DNA of 64,000 nt from Halarcobacter ebronensis (GCF_013201825.1 NZ_CP053836.1:682001-746000); one strand, 5' to 3'; numbered from the stretch's first letter, positions 18,204 to 27,131 are shown. The notes: a model not told the origin generated them from the letters alone. Made by a program: numbers and translations.

Positions 18204-18290
18204 TAATAACCTTGCGTATTATATAGATTAAAGGATAACTTAAAAATATTAAAAAATAGATAAAAATGATTGATTAAAAAGGAAGGTAAG

Positions 18291-18367
18291 TGGCGCGGCC
18301 GACGAGACTCGAACTCGCGACCTCCTGCGTGACAGGCAGGCATTCTAACCGACTAAACTACGGCCGC
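18291..18367 (-). tRNA. tRNA-Asp (GTC), copy 1
   Basis: A 77-nt cloverleaf with CCA encoded, acceptor stem GCGGCCG/CGGCCGC, anticodon loop CTGTCAC with anticodon GTC. It is the last tRNA of the cluster. It differs from the other tRNA-Asp by one base in the D loop. Confidence 0.95.
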
Positions 18368-18417
18368 ACACTTAGCAAAAAAAAAGCGCTTAACGCGCAA
18401 AGAACATATTAAGTTCA

Positions 18418-18493
18418 TGGTGGTCGATATAAGACTCGAACTTATGACATCTACCTTGTAAGGGTAGCGCTCTACCAACTGAGCTAATCGACC
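18418..18493 (-). tRNA. tRNA-Val (TAC), copy 1
   Basis: A 76-nt tRNA with CCA encoded, acceptor GGTCGAT/ATCGACC, anticodon loop CTTACAA with anticodon TAC. Confidence 0.95.
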
Positions 18494-18495
18494 AG

Positions 18496-18571
18496 TGGTG
18501 ACCCGTGAAGGATTCGAACCTTCGGCCACCTCCTTAAAAGGGAGATGCTCTACCGGCTGAGCTAACGGGTC
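18496..18571 (-). tRNA. tRNA-Lys (TTT), copy 1
   Basis: A 76-nt tRNA with CCA encoded, acceptor GACCCGT/ACGGGTC, anticodon loop CTTTTAA with anticodon TTT. It is only 2 nt from tRNA-Val. Confidence 0.95.
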
Positions 18572-18582
18572 AATAATCAAAG

Positions 18583-18659
18583 TGGCGCGGCCGACGAGAC
18601 TCGAACTCGCGACCTCCTGCGTGACAGGCAGGCATTCTAACCAACTAAACTACGGCCGC
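18583..18659 (-). tRNA. tRNA-Asp (GTC), copy 2
   Basis: A 77-nt tRNA, the same as copy 1 except one D-loop base. Anticodon GTC, CCA encoded. Confidence 0.95.
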
Positions 18660-18673
18660 ACCTTGATTAAAAA

Positions 18674-18748
18674 TGGTGACCCCTAGGAGACTCGAACTCC
18701 TGTGGCAAGGATGAAAACCTTGAATCCTAACCGCTAGATGAAGGGGCC
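18674..18748 (-). tRNA. tRNA-Glu (TTC), copy 1
   Basis: A 75-nt tRNA with CCA encoded. The acceptor is GGCCCCT paired to AGGGGTC, with a G-U pair at position 2. The anticodon loop is TTTTCAT with anticodon TTC. Confidence 0.95.
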
Positions 18749-18761
18749 AACAATGAAAAAA

Positions 18762-18837
18762 TGGTGGTCGATATAAGACTCGAACTTATGACATCTACCT
18801 TGTAAGGGTAGCGCTCTACCAACTGAGCTAATCGACC
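18762..18837 (-). tRNA. tRNA-Val (TAC), copy 2
   Basis: A 76-nt tRNA identical in sequence to the Val tRNA at 18418-18493. Anticodon TAC. Confidence 0.95.
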
Positions 18838-18845
18838 GAAAAAAA

Positions 18846-18920
18846 TGGTGACCCCTAGGAGACTCGAACTCCTGTGGCAAGGATGAAAACCTTGAATCCT
18901 AACCGCTAGATGAAGGGGCC
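18846..18920 (-). tRNA. tRNA-Glu (TTC), copy 2
   Basis: A 75-nt tRNA identical to the Glu tRNA at 18674-18748. Anticodon TTC. Confidence 0.95.
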
Positions 18921-18954
18921 ACAAAAAAATCTCTACATTAAGTAGAAAAGTATA

Positions 18955-19030
18955 TGGTGACCCGTGAAGGATTCGAACCTTCGGCCACCTCCTTAAAAGG
19001 GAGATGCTCTACCGGCTGAGCTAACGGGTC
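18955..19030 (-). tRNA. tRNA-Lys (TTT), copy 2, first of the cluster
   Basis: A 76-nt tRNA identical to the Lys tRNA at 18496-18571. It is the promoter-proximal member; the transcript order is Lys-Glu-Val-Glu-Asp-Lys-Val-Asp. Confidence 0.95.
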
Positions 19031-19074
19031 AAATACCAAATTATAAGAAGTGCATCTTCTTAAAATGGAGTGGA

Positions 19075-19103
19075 ATTATACTTACTTTTTTTCTATTTGT
19101 CAA
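19075..19103 (-). promoter_or_regulatory. consensus promoter of the tRNA cluster
   Basis: Read on the minus strand: TTGACA (19098-19103), 17-bp spacer, TATAAT (19075-19080), a perfect vegetative sigma promoter. It is about 45 nt upstream of the first tRNA-Lys and its -35 overlaps the 3' end of pncC. A consensus -35 is rare in this phylum, which suits a strong stable-RNA promoter. Confidence 0.88.
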
Positions 19104-19602
19104 GACTTTTTTGAAAAAAATTGAAAAGTTTTTTTAAAGAATATTTTGCAGCTTTGTTTTGAACTTCACTTCTTGTTCCATCAAAGAGACAAACCTCAAT
19201 TTCTTTTTTATTTTCTTTACTTGAAATACCAATAACAACTGTTCCAACTGGTTTGTTTTTTGTCCCACCATTTGGCCCTGCTATACCACTTACAGCAATT
19301 GCAAAATCTGCATTAAATTTATTTATTACACCATCTAACATCTCTTCAACAACCTCTTTGCTCACTGCACCAAATTTTTCTAAAGTCTCTTTTTTTACCT
19401 TTAACTCTTGACTTTTAATCTCATTTGAGTAGGTAATCACTGCACCATTAAAGATATCTGATGAACCAGATATTTGTGTTATTGAAGAGGCAATTAATCC
19501 TCCTGTGCAGCTTTCAGCAGTTGTGATTGTTTTTTTATTCTCTCGGAGTAGATTTTGAAACTCTATGAGTTCTTCTTGGGTGATATATAATAAGTCTTTC
19601 AT
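19093..19602 (-). CDS. pncC: nicotinamide-nucleotide amidohydrolase, CinA C-terminal family
   Basis: A 169-residue stand-alone CinA C-terminal domain (PncC), which removes the amide of nicotinamide mononucleotide to recycle it into NAD. Motifs: TTAESCTGGLIASSIT near residue 25, VSKEVVEEM, and AVSGIAGPNGGTKNKPVGTV in the middle. The length is normal for the one-domain form. It follows mqo by 34 bp with a hairpin between. Its 3' end overlaps the tRNA promoter. Confidence 0.9.
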   Translation of the reverse strand: MKDLLYITQEELIEFQNLLRENKKTITTAESCTGGLIASSITQISGSSDIFNGAVITYSNEIKSQELKVKKETLEKFGAVSKEVVEEMLDGVINKFNADFAIAVSGIAGPNGGTKNKPVGTVVIGISSKENKKEIEVCLFDGTRSEVQNKAAKYSLKKLFNFFQKSLDK

Positions 19603-19615
19603 TTTGTTATCTTTA

Positions 19616-19642
19616 AAGTAAAAGAGAGGGTCTCTTTTACTT
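19616..19642 (-). terminator. hairpin between mqo and pncC
   Basis: A perfect 12-bp stem (AAGTAAAAGAGA / TCTCTTTTACTT, loop GGG) covers the mqo stop codon. The stem is almost the same as the terminator at 5100-5127. pncC starts 14 nt later, so readthrough or another start is needed for it. Confidence 0.6.
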
Positions 19643-20995
19643 GTTATCGTCTGTTAACTCTTCTTTAAATCTCTCTTCGTCAAATTTAAGATTAAGGTAT
19701 TCGCAAACTATTTTTATATCTCTTTCTGCATTACCTAAACATGAAGTTGCACCTGGACTTGGAGTCATATTAAAAAGAATTCCATCACCTGGGTTAATTG
19801 AAGCTTCACCAAGCATTAATTTTTGTTGGTCTTTATTTAAAACTTGTGGTCTAACTCCACCAAAACCTTTTGCATACTCTATATCTTCCGTACTTAATGA
19901 AGGTACAATTTTTCTTGCATCTTTTACAAATAAGCCTTTATTTATACCAGGAACTTCAAATAAGAAGTTTTTAAATACATAGTTTCTAATATCTGAATCT
20001 TTTAATAGATCCCAGAAAATTTTTAAAATATTTCCATCTATATTCATAGTTTTAAGACATTGGAAGAATGATTTTCCACCTTTATATCTCTCTAAAACTA
20101 AAAGTGCAAGAGCTGTTGGTCCAAATCTTGTTTTCCCATCACATAAAATATCTGGGTCACCATGAAGTGCAGCAAATGGAAGTTTTGGATTTTGTACCAT
20201 ATATACTTTACCATTTAAAAACTCTCCATTTGTAATATAAAATGAACCAGCCATTGATAATGATCCCATATGATCTCCATATCCCATTTTATGTGCAAGA
20301 TATAGTGAGTGAGCTCCCGCATTTACAACAACAAAATTTGCAGTAAATACTGAACCACTTGTAGTAGTTAATTTATAAATATCTCCAACTTTTTCTATCT
20401 CATCTACTTCAGCATTAAAGTATATATCAGTTAGTTTTTCTTTCTCTTCTTGTCCCGCTTTTGCAAGCTCTTTTGTCATTGCACCAAAATCAACAGTTGT
20501 ATATTCACTTTGAGTTCCCATTGCTAAAATTGGTTCTGGTCTATCTTTTGTTTGTTCTTTATCAGCATAAACTAGTTTAGGCTCTAGCTCTCTTAGTCTC
20601 TCTTTATCCCAAAGTTCTAAATAAGGGAAAAGTTCTTTAAACTCTTCATATCTATTTTTAATAAAATTTACCTCTTTTTCACCAACCCCTAATGCCATTT
20701 TTTGATGAGCAAACATAATTTTGTCTTGTAACCCTCTTTGTAGGTTAAATTTAACAATCATATTTGCAGTTCTTTTTGTTATTTTTGCTTTTTCAAGTGT
20801 ATAGTTAGTTTCAATATCACCCACGTGAATAGTTTGTGAGTTACTTGTTCCTTTTGAGTTTAAAGTTGCTAAATCCTCATATTTTTCTAGCATACATACA
20901 CTTTTTACATCGGTGTATCTTGCTAACTCATAGAAGAGTGCAGCCCCTGAGATACCACCACCTACAATTACTACATCATAATGTTTTGTATTCAT
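19637..20995 (-). CDS. mqo: malate:quinone oxidoreductase
   Basis: An FAD-dependent, membrane-associated enzyme oxidising malate to oxaloacetate and passing electrons to the quinone pool in the TCA cycle. The 452-residue protein begins with the dinucleotide-binding motif VVIVGGGISGAALFYELA and continues with the campylobacterial Mqo pattern (LEKYEDLATLNSKGTSNSQT and GDIETNYTLEKA). A second FAD-contact segment, MTPSPGATSCLGNAERD, lies near the C-terminus. An L-2-hydroxyglutarate oxidase is the main alternative. It is divergent from ileS. Confidence 0.9.
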   Translation of the reverse strand: MNTKHYDVVIVGGGISGAALFYELARYTDVKSVCMLEKYEDLATLNSKGTSNSQTIHVGDIETNYTLEKAKITKRTANMIVKFNLQRGLQDKIMFAHQKMALGVGEKEVNFIKNRYEEFKELFPYLELWDKERLRELEPKLVYADKEQTKDRPEPILAMGTQSEYTTVDFGAMTKELAKAGQEEKEKLTDIYFNAEVDEIEKVGDIYKLTTTSGSVFTANFVVVNAGAHSLYLAHKMGYGDHMGSLSMAGSFYITNGEFLNGKVYMVQNPKLPFAALHGDPDILCDGKTRFGPTALALLVLERYKGGKSFFQCLKTMNIDGNILKIFWDLLKDSDIRNYVFKNFLFEVPGINKGLFVKDARKIVPSLSTEDIEYAKGFGGVRPQVLNKDQQKLMLGEASINPGDGILFNMTPSPGATSCLGNAERDIKIVCEYLNLKFDEERFKEELTDDNK

Positions 20996-21339
20996 TTACT
21001 TTCGTCCTATTGTACTTTTGATTTTTAACGATTTTAGCATATTAATAGACATTTTCATAAGAAAGAAGAAGTGAAAATGATAACTTTGCCAAAATTATGT
21101 TTTATAGTAACATTTTATTGTTTTTTCATCAATTAAGAGGATGTTCAAAATGAGTACATTTGTAACTTTTAACTAAATAATAAAGCAATCAAATAGTAAA
21201 ATGTATAAATATTGTGTACAAAGAAAAAAAGTTGTACATGGTAAAGATGGAAAACTTATTATAAAAAATTAACATAAGATTAGATATAATCTGCGATTTA
21301 TAGAATATATATAACAATAGTAAAATTAAGGTATTTAAG
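20996..21339. other. divergent intergenic region mqo/ileS
   Basis: A 344-bp A+T-rich gap. It holds a 7-bp inverted repeat TGTACAA (21215-21221) and TTGTACA (21232-21238), and a TATAAT at about 21286-21291 in a good place for ileS. A degenerate version of the acetate box (TAGCAT at 21035, TAGACA at 21046, 11-bp period) lies 40 bp from mqo, but no -10 follows at the usual distance. No convincing gene is present. Confidence 0.5.
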
Positions 21340-24072
21340 ATGGATTATAAAGAGAGTTTATTACTACCAAACACTGAGTTTCCAATGAGAGGAAACCTTC
21401 CACAAAAAGAGCCTGAGAGATACAGACTTTGGGAAGATTCAAAAGTTTATGAAAAAATGAAAAAAAACAGAGAAGGAAAACCTTCTTTTACCCTACACGA
21501 TGGACCACCATATGCCAATGGACATATACATATTGGTCATGCATTAAATAAAATTTTGAAAGATATTATTGTTAAGTATCACTATTTTGATGGTAAATCA
21601 GTAAGATATGTTCCAGGATGGGATTGTCATGGATTACCAATTGAACAAAAAGTTGAAGAGAAAATAGGAGCAACTAAGAAAAAAGAGCTTCCAAAATCAA
21701 AAATTAGAGAACTTTGTAGAGCCCATGCTACAACATTTATAGATATTCAAAGGGAAGAGTTTAAAAAATTAGGTGTAATAGGTGATTGGGAAAACCCATA
21801 TTTAACTATGGATTTTAAATTTGAAGCAAATATCTATAGAGAACTTTGTGCCATTGCAAAACAAGGACTTTTAGTACAAAGAAGTAAACCTGTTTATTGG
21901 TCTTGGGCAGCACAAACAGCACTTGCTGAAGCAGAGGTTGAGTATGAAAATAAAACCTCTCCATCAATTTTTGTGGCATTTAAACATGAAAAAATGGATG
22001 CAAGTTTAATTATTTGGACTACAACCCCCTGGACACTTCCTGCAAATACAGGAATTGCATTAAATGCAGAAGAGGAGTATGTTTTAACAAGTGATAAATT
22101 TATAGTTGCAAAAAAACTTTATAATTCACTTGTAGAAAATGAAGTAATCTCTGGAACTGTTGTTGAAACAATCGATCCTAAAAGTTTAGAAAATAGTTTT
22201 GCGATAAATCCTTTAAATGATAGAAAATCTAAAATTGTTTTAGGTGAGCACGTTGAGATGGAATCAGGTTCAGGTGCAGTTCATACAGCTCCTGGACATG
22301 GAGAAGATGACTACAAAGTTGGTCTAAGATATGGTCTTGATGTTCTTATGCCTGTTGATGCTGAGGGTAAATATGATGAAACAATTGTAAGAGAAAAACT
22401 ATTTAGAGATACAGACAAATATTTAGGAATGCATGTTTTTAAAGCAAATGAGATGATTTTAGAAGAGCTTCTTGAAAATAAAGCACTTTTAAAAAGAGTT
22501 GATATTGTTCACTCATATCCTCACTGTTGGAGAACTCACAAACCTATTATTTTTAGAGCAACAAAACAGTGGTTTATCTCTATTGATGATAAATATGGTA
22601 AAGAGAATAAAACTCTAAGAGAGAATGCTTTAAAAGTTGTAAATGAGATTAAGTTTTACCCTGAGTGGGGAAGAAATAGACTTAAAGCAATGCTTGAAGG
22701 AAGACCTGACTGGTGTATTTCACGTCAAAGAGATTGGGGTGTGCCAATAGCATTTTTTAGAAATAAAAAAACTGATGAGATAATTTTTGATGAAAAAGTT
22801 ATGAACTATACAGCAATGATTTTTGAACAAAAAGGTTGCGATGCTTGGTATGATTTAAGTATTGAAGAGCTTTTATATCCTGGAAGTGGATTAAATCCAG
22901 ATGATTTAGAAAAAACTATGGATATTCTAGATGTATGGTTTGACTCTGGTTCAACACAAAATGCAGTTTTAAGAAGTAGAAATTATGATGCAGGAACATT
23001 CCCTGCTGATATGTATTTAGAAGGAAGTGACCAACATAGAGGTTGGTTCCAATCTTCACTTTTGACAACTTTAGCTTCACAAGAGATTGCACCATATAAA
23101 GCTTTAGTAACTCATGGATTTACTATGGATGAAAAAGGTGAAAAAATGTCTAAGTCAAAGGGGAATGTAATTGATCCTGCGAAAATCATGAAACAATATG
23201 GTTCTGAGATACTTAGATTATGGGTTGCAATGAGTGATTATCAAAATGACCAAAAAATATCAGATAACATCTTAAAACAAAATGCAGAACTATATAGAAA
23301 GATTAGAAATACTGCAAGATTTTTACTTGCAAATATAAATGACTTAAAAGAGATAGTATCTGTTGATAAAATGGGAATTTTAGATAAATGGGTATTAAGT
23401 AGAGCTAAAAAAACTTTTGATGAAATCGATGCAGCATTTTCTGTATATGAGTATTCAAAAGGGTTAAATAAATTAAACAACTTCTTAGTTGTTGACCTTT
23501 CTGGTATCTATTTAGATGTTTGTAAAGATAGATTATATTGTGATGATAAAAATGATATTCATAGAGTTGCTTCTCAAAGTGCAATGGCAATTATTTTGAA
23601 AAAACTTATCTCAACTCTAGCTTGTATCCTTACATATACAATGGATGAGCTAATTGAGTTTGCACCTAAATTTATAAAAGGTGAAGCAAAAGATATTTTT
23701 GATTTTGAAAAAGTTGAGTTAGAAGAAGTTGAATCAAAACTAAATGAAGAGATTCTATTAGTAGCAAAAGATAAATTTAGTGAAGCAATTGATACACTAA
23801 AAAAAGATAAAATAATAAAATCAACATTAGAGTTAGAGATATCAACAAATTGTGAAGATATTTTAAGTCTAGAGAGAGTTGAAATGGAAGATTGGTTCCT
23901 TGTTAGCTCAATTACAAATGAAAAACAAGATGAAGTATTGGCTACTTTTGAAGTAGAAAACTTCAAATTTAGTGTAACAAAAGCAAAAAATGCTAAATGT
24001 CCAAGATGTTGGAAATTTACTTCAAGTAGTGAAGAACATCTTTGTAGTAGATGTGAAAGTGTTGTTAAATAA
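21340..24072 (+). CDS. ileS: isoleucyl-tRNA synthetase
   Basis: Charges tRNA-Ile in the cytoplasm. A 910-residue class I synthetase with the HIGH motif in NGHIHIGHALNK near residue 60, the KMSKS motif in EKMSKSKGN near 603, the CP1 editing domain between them (WTTTPWTLPANTG), and a C-terminal zinc finger CPRCW...CSRCE. Length and domain order are normal for the bacterial form. The next gene begins two bases after the stop. Confidence 0.98.
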   Translation: MDYKESLLLPNTEFPMRGNLPQKEPERYRLWEDSKVYEKMKKNREGKPSFTLHDGPPYANGHIHIGHALNKILKDIIVKYHYFDGKSVRYVPGWDCHGLPIEQKVEEKIGATKKKELPKSKIRELCRAHATTFIDIQREEFKKLGVIGDWENPYLTMDFKFEANIYRELCAIAKQGLLVQRSKPVYWSWAAQTALAEAEVEYENKTSPSIFVAFKHEKMDASLIIWTTTPWTLPANTGIALNAEEEYVLTSDKFIVAKKLYNSLVENEVISGTVVETIDPKSLENSFAINPLNDRKSKIVLGEHVEMESGSGAVHTAPGHGEDDYKVGLRYGLDVLMPVDAEGKYDETIVREKLFRDTDKYLGMHVFKANEMILEELLENKALLKRVDIVHSYPHCWRTHKPIIFRATKQWFISIDDKYGKENKTLRENALKVVNEIKFYPEWGRNRLKAMLEGRPDWCISRQRDWGVPIAFFRNKKTDEIIFDEKVMNYTAMIFEQKGCDAWYDLSIEELLYPGSGLNPDDLEKTMDILDVWFDSGSTQNAVLRSRNYDAGTFPADMYLEGSDQHRGWFQSSLLTTLASQEIAPYKALVTHGFTMDEKGEKMSKSKGNVIDPAKIMKQYGSEILRLWVAMSDYQNDQKISDNILKQNAELYRKIRNTARFLLANINDLKEIVSVDKMGILDKWVLSRAKKTFDEIDAAFSVYEYSKGLNKLNNFLVVDLSGIYLDVCKDRLYCDDKNDIHRVASQSAMAIILKKLISTLACILTYTMDELIEFAPKFIKGEAKDIFDFEKVELEEVESKLNEEILLVAKDKFSEAIDTLKKDKIIKSTLELEISTNCEDILSLERVEMEDWFLVSSITNEKQDEVLATFEVENFKFSVTKAKNAKCPRCWKFTSSSEEHLCSRCESVVK

Positions 24073-24074
24073 TT

Positions 24075-24197
24075 ATGTTTGAGTCTGAAATTTCACTTTC
24101 GTTTATAATTTACACAATTGTTGTAATCTTAATGTTAACAGCAATTGGAATAATATATGTAAATAAAAAAAGTAAAAAGGTTGATAAAGAGAAATGA
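24075..24197 (+). CDS. 40-residue single-helix membrane protein
   Basis: A short open frame between ileS and the NifU-type gene. The peptide starts MFESEISLSF, then has one long hydrophobic helix (about residues 8-29) and a very basic tail (NKKSKKVDKEK), giving a predicted N-out/C-in single-pass protein. Its ATG is two bases after the ileS stop and its TGA overlaps the next start as ATGA, so it is packed as a real operon member. I do not recognise it; no function is assigned. Confidence 0.65.
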   Translation: MFESEISLSFIIYTIVVILMLTAIGIIYVNKKSKKVDKEK

Positions 24198-24475
24198 TGC
24201 CCTTTAGCGATGAAGATTTAAAACCTGCAGTTGGCTCAATAATAAAGAGTAGAATTGCTCCAATGTTAGCAAAAGATGGTGGAGCAATAGTTTTACTAGA
24301 TATAATTGATGGAAAAGTTTATGTTCAGCTGCAAGGTGCATGTGTTGGATGTAGTGCAAGTGGAAGTACACTAAAGTTTATAGTGGAAAAAGAGTTAAAA
24401 GCAGCAATCCATCCAGAACTAAAAATAATAAATGTACCACAAGGTATGGAAGATAAATTACAGGAGCTTGAATGA
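24194..24475 (+). CDS. NifU C-terminal-domain (Nfu-type) iron-sulfur protein
   Basis: A 93-residue Nfu-type scaffold or carrier for Fe-S cluster assembly. The cluster-binding CVGC motif lies in GACVGCSASGSTLKFIVE near residue 55. Start is ATG at 24194, overlapping the stop of the microprotein; an ATG directly after it is also possible. Its stop overlaps the next gene by 4 nt. Order NifU-like, hypothetical, murE matches Campylobacter jejuni as I recall it. Confidence 0.88.
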   Translation: MMPFSDEDLKPAVGSIIKSRIAPMLAKDGGAIVLLDIIDGKVYVQLQGACVGCSASGSTLKFIVEKELKAAIHPELKIINVPQGMEDKLQELE

Positions 24476-25065
24476 TAAATGAGAATAAATTATTAAATGA
24501 AGCTAATAACTACTTTTTAGAAAAAAGTTATGACAAAGCTTTATTTTTATATTCACAACTATCATCATTTTTCCCAAAAAATAGAGAGTATCCAATATTT
24601 GCTCTTTTTTGTGATATTGCAAGTGAAGACGAAGAGAAAGGACTCTCTTTGTTTGATTATTTCAGTGTTGCAAAAAATGAGAATTTGGATACGGCAATAG
24701 CTTATGTAGAAGATACTGTAAATGCATACGATGGCGATGTAGATAAGATGATGCATATTTTAGAAGAGTTAACAAATTCAACTGTAGAGTCTTTGGATGC
24801 AATTAGATATGAGGATTTTAAAACTCTTATTGAATCAAGAGGTTCTTTTAGAATTGCTTTTGAAGATATTATGTTTTCAACAAAAGTTGCAATAGAGACA
24901 AAAGAGGACTTTTTTGATTTTGTAACAAAACTTATTGATAATGACTTTAATAGTACTGCATACAGCTATTTAGATGGATTTAACGAGTATTTTTCCTATG
25001 ATTCAAAAATAGAAGAACTATATAAAAAACTAGAAGAGAAAAAAATTGCAACTGACCATAAATAA
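24472..25065 (+). CDS. conserved hypothetical protein of the nifU-murE cluster
   Basis: A 197-residue acidic cytoplasmic protein without membrane segments. The first ~45 residues look like a TPR-type helix pair (LNEANNYFLEKSYDKALFLY); the rest is predicted helical and ends in a charged helix. It overlaps the NifU-type gene by 4 nt and murE by 20 nt. It corresponds in position to the hypothetical between nifU and murE in Campylobacter. Function unknown. Confidence 0.75.
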   Translation: MINENKLLNEANNYFLEKSYDKALFLYSQLSSFFPKNREYPIFALFCDIASEDEEKGLSLFDYFSVAKNENLDTAIAYVEDTVNAYDGDVDKMMHILEELTNSTVESLDAIRYEDFKTLIESRGSFRIAFEDIMFSTKVAIETKEDFFDFVTKLIDNDFNSTAYSYLDGFNEYFSYDSKIEELYKKLEEKKIATDHK

Positions 25066-26329
25066 TAAGATCTACACAGATAATTCAAAAGAGGCGAAAA
25101 AAGGTACAGTTTTTGTAATCTCAAAACAGAATGAAAAATTTGTAGAAGATGCAAAAAGTAACGGATGTGAAGAGTTTATAGAGGCAAAAGACTTAACAAC
25201 TCATTTTGATATGAAAGCAATAAAAATAATTGGTGTTACAGGTACAAATGGCAAAACAACAACTACTGCTGCAATATACTCTATACTTCTTGATTTAGGA
25301 TATAAAGTTGCACTTCAAGGTACAAGAGGTTTTTATATAAATGATGAAAAGATGGAGGATTATACTTTAACAACTCCTATGCAACTTGGAAATTTTGCCC
25401 ATATACAAAAGGCTTTAGAAGAGGGTTGTCAATTTTTCGTAATGGAAGTTAGTTCCCATGCGATTGAACAAAAAAGAGTTGAAGGATTAGATTTTGAACT
25501 AAAAGTTCATACAAATATAACAAGAGACCATTTAGATTATCACAAAACAATAGAAGAGTATATAAATGTAAAAAACTCATTTTTTAGTGATGAGAGTAAA
25601 AAACTTATAAACAAAGATGATCCAGTAGTTAAATTTAATCCTAAAAATGCTTTAACCTATGGTTTAGAGCTACCTTCAACATATAAAGTCAGCGCATATT
25701 CATTTACAAATGGTACAAATGTTATGTTTAATAAAATTTCAGAAGTACACTCTTTTACTTCCGCGCTTATGGGAATTTTTAATATTTATAACATTATGGC
25801 AGCAGTTGCAAGTGTTGATATGGTTACAGATAACTCATTAGATGAAATATGCAATGTAGTAGAAAATTTTGCAGGAGTGGAAGGAAGAATGGAGATAATC
25901 TCTAGTGATCCTTTTGTAATTGTAGATTTTGCCCACACTCCAGATGGAATGAAAAAGATTTTTGAAAGTTTTAATCATAAAGATATTATTGCTGTTTTTG
26001 GAGCAGGGGGAAATAGAGATAAACAAAAAAGACCTTTGATGGGAAAAGTTGCTGCCAACTTTGCAAAAACTATTATCGTAACTTCTGATAATCCAAGATT
26101 TGAAGATCCAGATGAAATAATCCAAGATATATGTGTTGGAATAGAAAAAAAAGATAATCTAATAGTTGAGGTAAATAGAAAAGAGGCTATTAAAAAAGCA
26201 GTTGAACTAGGTAAAAAGAATCCTAGCAGTGTTGTTTTAATCCTTGGAAAAGGTGATGAGCCTTATCAAATAATATATGATAAGAAGTTTCCTTTAGTGG
26301 ACAAAGATGAGGTATTAAAGCACCTTTAA
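25046..26329 (+). CDS. murE: UDP-N-acetylmuramoyl-tripeptide synthetase MurE
   Basis: Adds the third amino acid, normally meso-diaminopimelate in this phylum, to UDP-MurNAc-dipeptide in peptidoglycan synthesis. The 427-residue Mur ligase has the P-loop GVTGTNGKTTT near residue 65, the central segment with EVSSHAIEQKRV, and the C-terminal motif TSDNPRFEDP with the DNPR diaminopimelate signature. The start is a TTG inside the previous gene; no ATG lies in a suitable place, so TTG with coupled translation is most likely. The stop overlaps the convergent hypothetical gene. Confidence 0.95.
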   Translation: MQLTINNKIYTDNSKEAKKGTVFVISKQNEKFVEDAKSNGCEEFIEAKDLTTHFDMKAIKIIGVTGTNGKTTTTAAIYSILLDLGYKVALQGTRGFYINDEKMEDYTLTTPMQLGNFAHIQKALEEGCQFFVMEVSSHAIEQKRVEGLDFELKVHTNITRDHLDYHKTIEEYINVKNSFFSDESKKLINKDDPVVKFNPKNALTYGLELPSTYKVSAYSFTNGTNVMFNKISEVHSFTSALMGIFNIYNIMAAVASVDMVTDNSLDEICNVVENFAGVEGRMEIISSDPFVIVDFAHTPDGMKKIFESFNHKDIIAVFGAGGNRDKQKRPLMGKVAANFAKTIIVTSDNPRFEDPDEIIQDICVGIEKKDNLIVEVNRKEAIKKAVELGKKNPSSVVLILGKGDEPYQIIYDKKFPLVDKDEVLKHL

Positions 26330-27036
26330 TGGTATGCTCTAATAATAACTCCTTGTTCATTTTCATTTTCTGATTTTACATAATATTGGGAAGAGGTAAC
26401 AATAGTATCTTCTCCTAATATTTTTTTGATATACCAAACACTCTCTAAAATTCTCTCTGTTGCAAGTCCAATAAAGAGATACTCTTTAACTTTTTTATTT
26501 AGTGCTTCTTCTTGGTTTTTAATATCATTTTCTATACTTTTATAGATAATAGAGTCATTTTCAGAGATAAGAGGCACTATTTCAAATCTATTTGCATTTC
26601 TATTGTCCAGTAAAAATTTATCCATCTCCTCTTTGCACTCTTTAATTGGAAAAGAGATTTTTCCACTTTTAAATTCATAGCAGTTATAGGTTGCATAATT
26701 TTTTGAATCATAGAGTTCTTTAAAGCTTAATCTATTTTTTGTCTCTTTTGTATAGACTGGTTCCTCTTTTTTTGTCTCTTTGTTAAATATATATATGGCA
26801 ATAAAAATTAAAATGGCAGTGATACTTAATAAAACCAATAAAATCTTATTGTTTTCACTTTTTTTTATATGTTTAAAACTATTTAAAGTAGCTCTTTTAG
26901 CACTTCCTTTTTCAAATAATGCTCTTGTTTTGCTAGCTTTTTGAATCTTTTGTTTTAACTGTTCTTGTAGTTGTTCTTGGCTTAAGTTCGCACTTCCCAT
27001 AGCATTTTTTAGTTCATCTATTTTGTTATCTTCCAA
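26326..27036 (-). CDS. hypothetical single-pass membrane protein
   Basis: A 236-residue protein with a basic cytoplasmic N-terminal part (about 1-65, with a Gln-rich helix near 20-32), one membrane helix at about 66-86 (ILLVLLSITAILIFIAIYIF) and a mostly charged outer region to the end. I do not recognise the family. It is on its own downstream of the porin, and its stop overlaps the murE stop by convergent codons. Confidence 0.7.
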   Translation of the reverse strand: MEDNKIDELKNAMGSANLSQEQLQEQLKQKIQKASKTRALFEKGSAKRATLNSFKHIKKSENNKILLVLLSITAILIFIAIYIFNKETKKEEPVYTKETKNRLSFKELYDSKNYATYNCYEFKSGKISFPIKECKEEMDKFLLDNRNANRFEIVPLISENDSIIYKSIENDIKNQEEALNKKVKEYLFIGLATERILESVWYIKKILGEDTIVTSSQYYVKSENENEQGVIIRAYH

Positions 27037-27131
27037 AATTTACCTTAGTTTTTATATTTTATAAATAGATATAAATAGTTAATAAAATGATAGCTAAAAA
27101 GTATGGATAGTATGATTAATTATTAGGTTTA

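Noticed and set aside
18353-18924. Open frames across the tRNA cluster
   Set aside because: They translate tRNA sequence and are a known annotation artefact.
21035-21051. Degenerate TAGCAT...TAGACA repeat before mqo as a fifth acetate box
   Set aside because: The second half differs and no -10 follows at the 11-nt distance seen at the other sites.
21201-21272. A 23-codon frame upstream of ileS
   Set aside because: No ribosome site, A/T-driven composition and overlap with the inverted repeat; nothing supports translation.
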